Below, piece after piece: positions 28,084 to 34,921 of a stretch of 64,000 nt of DNA (the first letter of the stretch is position 1; every line of letters begins with the position of its first letter). The notes beneath the pieces are model-generated. The model ran no database searches. It was not told the DNA's origin and worked only from the letters and a program-made list of their open reading frames with translations. This DNA comes from Chloracidobacterium sp. N (lineage in GTDB: Bacteria; Acidobacteriota; Blastocatellia; Chloracidobacteriales; Chloracidobacteriaceae), in NCBI RefSeq assembly GCF_018304765.1, contig NZ_CP072642.1:2199819-2263818 (forward strand), read 5' to 3'. Made by a program: the position numbers and the translations under genes.

Positions 28084-28106
28084 CGTCACCTGTGCAGGAC
28101 AAAGCC

Positions 28107-28544
28107 ATGACGACACGCGACCGGAAGCAGACCAAAACACGCCGATACTCGATTGGTGTGGTCGCTGAAACCTTTGGCATCCACGAGCAGACGCTCCGCA
28201 TGTACGAGCGGGAGGGGCTGCTGATCCCTTCGCGCTCGGCGCGCAACACCCGCTATTACACCGACGCCGACCTCGAACGCCTCAAGTGCATTCTCAACCT
28301 CACCCGCGAGATGGGCGTCAATCTGGCTGGCGTTCAGGTCATTCTGGGGATGCGCGACCGGATGGAGGAAATGCACCAGAACATGATGGCCCTGCTCGAC
28401 TACATCCGCGAACACATGGCCGAGCATGCCGCCCACGCTCTGGTACGCATGCCGCCCATGCATCTGGTGCAGATGGAACCGCTCGCGCCGGAACGTTCTC
28501 CAGCGGTTCAGGTTCTGGACGCTTCGCGCCGCCGGCAGCCGTAG
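28107..28544 (+). CDS. hspR: MerR-family heat-shock repressor HspR
   Basis: A 145-residue MerR-type regulator. YSIGVVAETFGIHEQTLRMYEREGLLIPSRSARNTRYYTDADLERLKCI is the winged-helix core shared with HspR, and a helical dimer region with HMAEHAAHAL ends the protein. In actinobacteria HspR sits downstream of dnaK and represses the operon together with DnaK; the same order here, plus a HAIR-like box at the dnaK promoter, supports that role. An in-frame GTG at 28080 overlapping the dnaJ stop is an alternative start; the ATG at 28107 has AGGA seven bases upstream. Confidence 0.85.
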   Translation: MTTRDRKQTKTRRYSIGVVAETFGIHEQTLRMYEREGLLIPSRSARNTRYYTDADLERLKCILNLTREMGVNLAGVQVILGMRDRMEEMHQNMMALLDYIREHMAEHAAHALVRMPPMHLVQMEPLAPERSPAVQVLDASRRRQP

Positions 28545-28595
28545 TCAGGACGGCCGTCGTCAGGACTGAAGCCGCATCCGGGGAGCAGCGTTGTC

Positions 28596-30110
28596 ATGAA
28601 GGCCAAGCGCGTCATCATCGTCGGTGCCGGACTCGGCGGCCTTTCAGCGGCGCTGCACCTCGCCGCGAGCGGTTTTCAGGTGACGCTTCTGGAAAAAAAT
28701 CCGACGGTGGGCGGCAAGCTCAACCGTATCGTGGCGGATGGCTACACGTTCGATACGGGCCCCTCGCTCGTCACGATGCCGGACATCCTCCGCGACACCT
28801 TCGCGGCCGCCGGCGCCTGCCTTGACGATTACCTCACGCTTCAGCCACTTGACCCGATTTGCCGCTACCGCTGGCCCGATGGGGCGCAACTCGATCTTTC
28901 GGCCGATCTTTCCAAAACGGTCGCGGCACTGCGCCGCATCGCCCCGGAAGATGAAGCCGCTTTTTTTCGCTTCCTGAGCTACGGCGCTGACCTTTACACG
29001 GCCACCGCGCCGGTGTTTCTGTTCAGTGACTTTCGCAACTGGCGCCAGCTCTGGCAACGCCTTGACCGCCAGCTTCTGCGGCAGCTGCCACGCCTGGCCA
29101 CGCTCAAAACCGTTGCCGACCGCACGACGGAATTCTTTTCCAGCCCCTACCTGCGGCAGTTGTTCAACCGTTATGCCACCTACAACGGCTCCTCGCCCTA
29201 CCGCGCACAGGCGACGTTTTGCCTGATTCCCTACGTCGAGTTTGCCTTCGGCGCGTGGTACGTCGCCGGCGGGCTGTACCGCATTGCCGAAGCCCTGCTT
29301 CAGGTGGCGGCGGCGCGGGGCGTCACCATCCAGACGAATGCCCCCGTGGCCGAAATCGTCGTGGAAGGCGGGCGCGTCCAGGGGGTACGCCTTGAAGACA
29401 ACACCTTTCTGGCGGCCGAGGTCGTGGTATCGAATGCTGACTCGCTCTACACCTACGCCAGACTGCTTCCCGGACTGCGGCGGCGCACCTATGATGACCG
29501 GCGGCTGGCGCGCATCGAGCCATCCTGTTCGGGCTTCATCCTGCTGCTCGGCACACGCCGCCGTTTCGACACGCTGGCCCACCACAACATCTTCTTTTCG
29601 GGCGACTATCCCAGGGAGTTCAGCGAAATTTTCGACACCCTGACGCCGCCCCGGGACCCGACGATTTACGTCTGCGCCACAAGCCGTACGGACCCAACCC
29701 AGGCCCCGCCCGGAGGTGAAAACCTGTTCGTCATGGTCAATGCCCCGGCCGTCTGTGAAGCTTATGACTGGGACGACATTGCCTCCGCATACCGGCACCA
29801 CATTGTGGCGCGGCTGGAAGCTCTGGGACTGACCGGGCTTTCGGAAAGCATCGTGGTCGAAGAAAGGCTGACACCCAAGCGGTTTGCCGGCTGGTTCAAC
29901 GCCCATCGCGGCGCCATTTACGGGCTGTCCTCCAACAGCCTGCGCAATGCCTTCTGGCGTCCGCCGATTCGGGCACAGGAAGCCCAGGGACTCTATTTTG
30001 CCGGCGGCGGAACGCATCCCGGCGGCGGGATTCCGCTGGTCCTGCTGTCGGGCAAGCTGGCGGCCGCGGCTGTGGCTGAAGACTTCGGACTGCCGTCCGC
30101 GACGGCCTGA
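28596..30110 (+). CDS. CrtI-family carotenoid desaturase/oxidoreductase
   Basis: A 504-residue FAD-dependent enzyme of the phytoene desaturase superfamily. It begins RVIIVGAGLGGLSAALHLAASGFQVTLLEKN (dinucleotide-binding fold), then the TFDTGPSLVTMPDILRDTF segment, AFGAWYVAGGLYRIAEALL, and ends with GLYFAGGGTHPGGGIPLVLLSGKLAAAAV, the FAD-pyrophosphate motif of CrtI/CrtN/CrtP. Carotenoids, made from phytoene by such enzymes, sit in the inner membrane. Which step it catalyses is not certain from sequence, and no crtB neighbour is present. Confidence 0.85.
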   Translation: MKAKRVIIVGAGLGGLSAALHLAASGFQVTLLEKNPTVGGKLNRIVADGYTFDTGPSLVTMPDILRDTFAAAGACLDDYLTLQPLDPICRYRWPDGAQLDLSADLSKTVAALRRIAPEDEAAFFRFLSYGADLYTATAPVFLFSDFRNWRQLWQRLDRQLLRQLPRLATLKTVADRTTEFFSSPYLRQLFNRYATYNGSSPYRAQATFCLIPYVEFAFGAWYVAGGLYRIAEALLQVAAARGVTIQTNAPVAEIVVEGGRVQGVRLEDNTFLAAEVVVSNADSLYTYARLLPGLRRRTYDDRRLARIEPSCSGFILLLGTRRRFDTLAHHNIFFSGDYPREFSEIFDTLTPPRDPTIYVCATSRTDPTQAPPGGENLFVMVNAPAVCEAYDWDDIASAYRHHIVARLEALGLTGLSESIVVEERLTPKRFAGWFNAHRGAIYGLSSNSLRNAFWRPPIRAQEAQGLYFAGGGTHPGGGIPLVLLSGKLAAAAVAEDFGLPSATA

Positions 30111-30133
30111 GCCGAAGCCGCCTTCGCCCGGAG

Positions 30134-31594
30134 TCAGCTTTGGCGCTGACCGCGCACCAGCGCATCCATCCAGGCAAAAATATCCGGCAGCGCATCGGGC
30201 ACGACGAGCAGGTGTTCGGCTTCGTAGAGCTTGAACGTTGTAGGTGTTCCCTGCGCCCGGAGGCGTTCGGCAAGCTGCTCGGAACCCGAACGTGAGAAGT
30301 CCTTTGTCCCGGCAGAAACAAAGGCCGGCACGGCTTTGAGGGCGGACAGGCTGCCAGGGGCACGGCCGGAAATGGGTGCAATGCCGGCCAGGCGGTCGGC
30401 GTACCTGGCGGCCACCGCCAACGTCGTTGCTGCGCCGAGCGAGTGGCCGACGATGAACAGGCGCGTCGCCCTGGGGGCCACCAGCGCCGGCAGCCGCTCG
30501 ATGACGGGACCGTAGTCATCCAGCGGACTCGTCACCCGTGGGCAGATCAGTCCCCAGCCCCGCGCGCGGCACAGGCGGACGATTTCGCCGTCGCCGTAGC
30601 TGTCAAAAAACATGTTTTCGCTGCCGCCCGCTCCGTGAAAGGCCACGACCACGACGGGCGCTTCCGGCGCGGCCAGGGCGCGTACCGGAAGGGGTCCCTT
30701 GGCCGTCGGGACGCTCAGGAACAGCTCGCCCTGTCGCCCGGCCAGCGTCGAGGCCGCCGGTTTGGCGCGAAGCTGCTGCACCATGGCTTCGGTATCCTGC
30801 AACAGCCGGACGCCGGGCACATCGGTCTCGGCCGGGGCGCTTTCGCGCATGGACTTGAGCATCGCCAGCCGGCTGGAGAGCGTGGCCAGGTCCACATCCA
30901 GCGCGTCAGGCGGGGGTGTTTTCGTCAACTCGGCCGCAGCGGCCTGCAAGGCGGCCAGCCGCCGGTCGAGGTCGCGCGCCCGGCTGAGTCCGACACGCCA
31001 GCTCCGGCGTGCCGGCGCGTCCGGCGTTCCCACCACGATGTCGAGCGCCGTATCCGCTTCCTGCCGTGCCGGTTCGCAGGTCACACGTACCCGGTGCGGC
31101 AGGGCCGTCCGGGCCGCAAGCCGGACGTTGGTCGTCTGCCGGCCAACCCGCAGTTGCAGCACCAGTTCGGGACGCGGCGCAGTGACCTCGTAGAGCGTGT
31201 TGATGACGACGTCACAGGCTGTTTCCCGCAGGTCGAGCAACGCCCGCGCCGGCGTGACGGACAAGGCCCCAGCCCAGCGGTCGGCAGCCTCCATGGGCTG
31301 GTTGCCCAATGCCGCCGCCGTTTCATCGAGCGCCTGGGCAACGGCGCCGGTATTGCCCGAAAAAAAGCCCAGCACGGCCGTTTGCACCCGTGGAATCGCC
31401 GCCGCGCGCCGCTCCGGGTCGCGGCACTGCATCCAGGCGCGTTCAAGGGCGCGGGTGCGCCGGCCCAGTTCATAACGTCCTTCAGCAAAACGGATGGGGC
31501 CCGACGGCCCCTGCACCGACGGCGCGGCCAGCACCACCCCGGCCAGCGCCAGACTCACCATCCCCAACATCACGCGCATTGGTTGCTTCATCAT
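30134..31594 (-). CDS. Secreted alpha/beta-hydrolase (esterase/lipase-like)
   Basis: A 486-residue exported protein: a signal peptide (RVMLGMVSLALAGVVLAAPS), a long helical N-terminal domain (about 25-290), then an alpha/beta-hydrolase domain. The nucleophile elbow is FIVGHSLGAA, preceded by VVVAFHGAGGSENMFFDSYGDG; an Asp/His late in the domain (AGTKDFSRSG; YEAEHLL) complete a plausible triad. The arrangement resembles Esterase-D-like polyester/feruloyl esterases with an acidobacterial N-terminal extension, but substrate is unknown. AGGA precedes the paired ATG codons. Confidence 0.75.
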   Translation of the reverse strand: MMKQPMRVMLGMVSLALAGVVLAAPSVQGPSGPIRFAEGRYELGRRTRALERAWMQCRDPERRAAAIPRVQTAVLGFFSGNTGAVAQALDETAAALGNQPMEAADRWAGALSVTPARALLDLRETACDVVINTLYEVTAPRPELVLQLRVGRQTTNVRLAARTALPHRVRVTCEPARQEADTALDIVVGTPDAPARRSWRVGLSRARDLDRRLAALQAAAAELTKTPPPDALDVDLATLSSRLAMLKSMRESAPAETDVPGVRLLQDTEAMVQQLRAKPAASTLAGRQGELFLSVPTAKGPLPVRALAAPEAPVVVVAFHGAGGSENMFFDSYGDGEIVRLCRARGWGLICPRVTSPLDDYGPVIERLPALVAPRATRLFIVGHSLGAATTLAVAARYADRLAGIAPISGRAPGSLSALKAVPAFVSAGTKDFSRSGSEQLAERLRAQGTPTTFKLYEAEHLLVVPDALPDIFAWMDALVRGQRQS

Positions 31595-31634
31595 CAGGCA
31601 TCCTGCATGTGGTCCCGGCCCGCAAACGCATCCG

Positions 31635-32228
31635 TCACCCCTCCGGTATGCCTTCCCCGGCCACTACGGCCCGGCGCATGGCCCGGCCGGAATCGGCGGC
31701 AAAGCGCCACTGAAACAGCCGTGTCACCGGATACGCCAGTTGGGTGAGCGGATGCGCCGGACGCGAAAAGGCCAGAATGTCATACGCCACGGTGTCCGTG
31801 GAAGCCTCCCACTCGATGAGAAACCGCTCTTCCCCGGATTCGACATGGGCCGGCAACGTTCCGTAGCCAAATCCGAACCGGCGTTCCTCAGCAATGACAT
31901 AGACAATCCGGCAGGCATTGAGTGACCAGAACCCGAAGTGCCACGGCACAATCGCCACCACCTGTCCGGCTTCGATTGGCGTAGCGCGGGGGTGGCAGGT
32001 GAGCCAGCCCAGGTTGAACATCTCCCACCGGCGCAGGGCGGCACAGGCCCGCCGGAAGACGGTTTCGCCAGAGCCAAGCGCAACGCGCCTGTGGTCAACC
32101 GTGTAGCCGTCCGGCAAGGCGGCGGCCAGGCGCGTGGCTCCCTCGGCCGTATAGGTCAGGGGCTGCCGGGTCTGGCTTTCCAGAAAGGTTTTCAACTGCT
32201 CCGCCGTCGGCGGTGTGAAGAGGAACAT
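31635..32228 (-). CDS. DUF1990 family protein
   Basis: A 197-residue cytoplasmic protein of the DUF1990 family: LTYTAEGATRLAAALPDGYTVDHRRVALGSGETVFRRACAALRRWEMFNLGW and later FGFGYGTLPAHVESGEERFLIEW match the family's START-like barrel. Function is unknown; the fold suggests hydrophobic ligand binding. The ATG at 32228 is better than the TTG at 32234; no ribosome site is obvious. It is between a secreted hydrolase and a lipoprotein on the same strand. Confidence 0.7.
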   Translation of the reverse strand: MFLFTPPTAEQLKTFLESQTRQPLTYTAEGATRLAAALPDGYTVDHRRVALGSGETVFRRACAALRRWEMFNLGWLTCHPRATPIEAGQVVAIVPWHFGFWSLNACRIVYVIAEERRFGFGYGTLPAHVESGEERFLIEWEASTDTVAYDILAFSRPAHPLTQLAYPVTRLFQWRFAADSGRAMRRAVVAGEGIPEG

Positions 32229-32326
32229 GGACAAACGACAGCGCCGGGAACCTGCGCATGCAACCGGCGCATGTCCCCGGCGGCATGGTGGAGCCGGCAG
32301 GTGGTCCAGTGTAGGGGGGTGATCCG

Positions 32327-33010
32327 TTAGCTGTTACCGCTCGCCCCACCGCTGTACATGGTGAAGCTGCCCCAAATCTGGTCAATCTCCTGCTCGTGGG
32401 CTTTGAACTCATCCTCCGTCGTGCCGACAACCATGATGTAGTTGTCCGTGACGTCGGTTGCGACGAGAATCTTCACCTTGTACTTCTTGCCATCCTTGTC
32501 TGTCAGGTTGCCCAGGGCCAAACCGTAGTCATCGGAGAGCATCTCTTCCTTGCCGTGTGAGAGCAGGAAGCCAAGCTCTTTGAGAATGTCCTCGGAAGTC
32601 TTGAACAGGTCATTTATTGTGAGCCGCTTGTCCTTGAAAGCCACAACCAGGATGGTCAGTTCCGAAGGTTTGGGCGTCGTGCCGATATAGACATCAACGC
32701 CGTCCTTGCCCTCGTTGTGATCTTCCGTCGTACCCTTGGGAACTTCAAACGAATAGCCGCGCACCGGGTCATACATGGTTTCCCAGTCGGCGGGTGGTGC
32801 GACCCGCTTCTCCCTGGGCAGTTCTTTTTTCTGGGCGTTCGGGGGTGGCGCCGGTTTCGTACCTGAAGCCGCCGGCGGTGCGGCTGACGGCGCTGGGGCT
32901 GGCGTTGTCGGCTTGGCAGGTGGGGGAGTCGGCTGGCTTCCTGTGGAACAGGCCAAACTCGCTCCGATTGCGGCAACAAAAGTAGCCGCCAGGATTGTTG
33001 AATGGGGCAT
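32327..33010 (-). CDS. Lipoprotein of unknown function
   Basis: A 227-residue lipoprotein with a hydrophobic leader and lipobox SLAC (Cys about residue 21), a Pro/Ala-rich linker (residues 25-65), and a folded domain with FEVPKGTTEDHNEGKDGVDVYIG and DVTDNYIMVVGTTEDEFKAHEQEIDQIWGSF. It should be anchored to a membrane with the domain in the periplasm. AAGGA is six bases before the ATG. Not matched to a named family. Confidence 0.75.
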   Translation of the reverse strand: MPHSTILAATFVAAIGASLACSTGSQPTPPPAKPTTPAPAPSAAPPAASGTKPAPPPNAQKKELPREKRVAPPADWETMYDPVRGYSFEVPKGTTEDHNEGKDGVDVYIGTTPKPSELTILVVAFKDKRLTINDLFKTSEDILKELGFLLSHGKEEMLSDDYGLALGNLTDKDGKKYKVKILVATDVTDNYIMVVGTTEDEFKAHEQEIDQIWGSFTMYSGGASGNS

Positions 33011-33088
33011 AAGGCATCCTTTTTACGCTGGACGTGGAAGGCTGTGGCGCAGTACGGGTCAGGGCCGGCTGAAATCCCGGAAGGGAAA

Positions 33089-33105
33089 CACCTGCCCGGC
33101 AGGTG
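33089..33105 (-). promoter_or_regulatory. 17-bp palindrome near the lipoprotein promoter
   Basis: CACCTGCC-C-GGCAGGTG is a perfect 8-1-8 palindrome lying at the expected transcription start of a TATAAA -10 (33110-33115, minus strand) whose -35 (TTGCTT, 15-bp spacing) is poor. It would suit a repressor or activator site ~85 bp upstream of the lipoprotein gene. Confidence 0.4.
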
Positions 33106-33306
33106 CGTCTTTATACTCCAAGCCAAACCAAAGCAAGCTCCGGCTGTGTTTTTTCCCAGCCCGACACAGGGCACAGGCAGCCGTTGCGCCATTGAGCAAC
33201 ATCCGGCCAACAAAGCGGGGGACACGCGCCGCCCGGCGCGCATCCCCCACCGGAACTTCCCTTCCGGGACATCAGCTTTCAGGCCCGGAGTTCAAACCAC
33301 CGCGGC

Positions 33307-34770
33307 TCAGTCTTCCCCTTGGGCTTTGGTGTAGCCGGCTTCGCCATCAAACTCCGGCAGCTTCTCGATGTGCATCCAGCGATACTGGCTGCCGATGCGC
33401 TGTACCAGATCGAGAATCTGAGCGTCGTTCAGATCGCCGGCGGCATCCCGCGCAATGAAGCGGCAGCGGTAGTGGTCAACGCAATCCGTCATCGCCCCAA
33501 CCGAGGGATAGACCTTTGTCCCACGGTTGGAAATCATCTTGAGCTTGAGGGCGCTTCCTTCGGCAATGGCTTCAAGCGCCGGCCCAAGCTGTTCCGGCAA
33601 CTGGCCCGTCTCAACAAAAATGTCCGCGCCAATCGTCCGCCGCACTTCAGCCTTGACCACATCCGGGGCCTTCGGGAAGTCAGGCAGCACAATCGGCTTG
33701 TATTCACGCACCCGCCAGTTTTCGGACTGCCTGCCCAGATTGCCGATGATGGTGTCCGTAAAGGCCCGCGTGCCGACAGCTTTGGCATCGCCCACGACAT
33801 CCCGGGTCAGAATGCCCTGTTCCAGCGTCACGAGCAGGGCGTTTTCGATTTTGGCCGCCGCCTCGAACTCGCCCAGATGGCGCAGCATCATCACCCCGGA
33901 CATCAGCACCGCCGTCGGGTTGATGACATCTTTCCCGGCATACTTGGGCGCTGAGCCGTGGACGGCCTCGAAGATGGCGACTTCACTTCCGATGTTGGCG
34001 GAAGGCGCAAAGCCCAACCCACCAATCAAACCGGAAGTCAGGTCACTGATGATGTCGCCGTTCATGTTCGTGGTGACGATGACATCGAACTGCTCCGGGC
34101 GCTTCACAAGCTGGTGGGCGCAGTTGTCAATGATGATGTGGTTGGCCTCGATGTCGGGATACTCCGGCGCAATGGCCTCGAAGGTACGTTTGAGCATCCC
34201 TTCGGTCTGCTTCATGATGTTCGATTTTGTCGCACAGTGGACTTTCGTGCGTCCCTCGGAGCGGGCAAACTCGAAAGCCAGACGTACGATCTTCTCGCAT
34301 CCCTTGCGGGAAATGAGCTTCAGACACTGGGCGACGCCGGGCGTCTGCATGTGTTCAATCCCGGCATACAGGTCCTCCACGTTTTCCCGCACCACCACCA
34401 TGTCCAGCCGCCGCCCGGTGAAGGGGGTCGGCACGCCGGGCATCTCGCGTACCGGACGGATGTTGCCGTAGGTCTCAAACAGCTTGCGCAGCGTCACGTT
34501 GGCGCTCTTTTCACCGAAGCCAACCGGTGTTTCGAGCGGCCCTTTCAGAACGACGCGCGTTTTGGTGATGGATTCAATGGTTTCAGGCAGAACGCCGGAG
34601 GGCACGCCCTGCTGAAAGACACTTGCCCCGGCCGCCCGCTCCTCCCAGGCCACAGCCGCCCCGGCGGCCTCGATGATGCGCCGGGTTGCCTCAACACATT
34701 CCGGCCCAATCCCGTCACCAGGGATCAGCGTGACGAGCTTCTTCCCATCCGCAGTGATGTGAAACGCCAT
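33307..34770 (-). CDS. icd: Isocitrate dehydrogenase, NADP type (subfamily II)
   Basis: A 487-residue isocitrate dehydrogenase of the long (Thermus-like, type II) form, oxidising isocitrate to 2-oxoglutarate in the citric-acid cycle. Isocitrate and metal ligands appear in GPLETPVGFGEKSANVTLRK, RENVEDLYAG and NMNGDIISDLTSGLIGG. The cofactor loop AVHGSAPKYAGKDVINPTA has Lys-Tyr after AP, the pair that reads NADP in E. coli (Lys344/Tyr345), so NADP is expected. The ~130-residue C-terminal extension with KMISNRGTKVYPSVGAMTDCVDHYRCR is typical of this subfamily. GAGGA is nine bases upstream. Confidence 0.95.
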   Translation of the reverse strand: MAFHITADGKKLVTLIPGDGIGPECVEATRRIIEAAGAAVAWEERAAGASVFQQGVPSGVLPETIESITKTRVVLKGPLETPVGFGEKSANVTLRKLFETYGNIRPVREMPGVPTPFTGRRLDMVVVRENVEDLYAGIEHMQTPGVAQCLKLISRKGCEKIVRLAFEFARSEGRTKVHCATKSNIMKQTEGMLKRTFEAIAPEYPDIEANHIIIDNCAHQLVKRPEQFDVIVTTNMNGDIISDLTSGLIGGLGFAPSANIGSEVAIFEAVHGSAPKYAGKDVINPTAVLMSGVMMLRHLGEFEAAAKIENALLVTLEQGILTRDVVGDAKAVGTRAFTDTIIGNLGRQSENWRVREYKPIVLPDFPKAPDVVKAEVRRTIGADIFVETGQLPEQLGPALEAIAEGSALKLKMISNRGTKVYPSVGAMTDCVDHYRCRFIARDAAGDLNDAQILDLVQRIGSQYRWMHIEKLPEFDGEAGYTKAQGED

Positions 34771-34793
34771 GTAACGATGTCCTCGAAGAAAAG

Positions 34794-34809
34794 TGTGCGA
34801 AAGCGCACA
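34794..34809. promoter_or_regulatory. Palindrome upstream of icd
   Basis: TGTGCG-AAAG-CGCACA is a 6-4-6 inverted repeat 24 bases before the icd start codon. It could be an operator or a 5' leader hairpin. No clear promoter elements are visible around it. Confidence 0.3.
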
Positions 34810-34858
34810 TAATGTCAGGCAGTCTAGTTCCCGGATGCCGTCCGGTCAAGAAACAGCA

Positions 34859-34889
34859 ACGGCGTCGCGCCACGTGGACGCAACGCCGT
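34859..34889 (-). terminator. Hairpin after clpC-like gene
   Basis: ACGGCGT and ACGCCGT pair (7 bp), extended by three more pairs across a mismatch around a loop. It lies between the end of the clpC-like gene (34922) and icd. No strong T-run follows, so termination is only possible. Confidence 0.4.
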
Positions 34890-34921
34890 CAGAAGCAAGG
34901 TCCGGAACTGGAAACGGGGAA

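Noticed and set aside
28596-30110. A complete carotenoid biosynthesis operon
   Set aside because: Only one CrtI-type gene is present; no crtB, crtE or cyclase neighbours.
34794-34809. A riboswitch in the icd leader
   Set aside because: Only one short hairpin with no conserved aptamer core.
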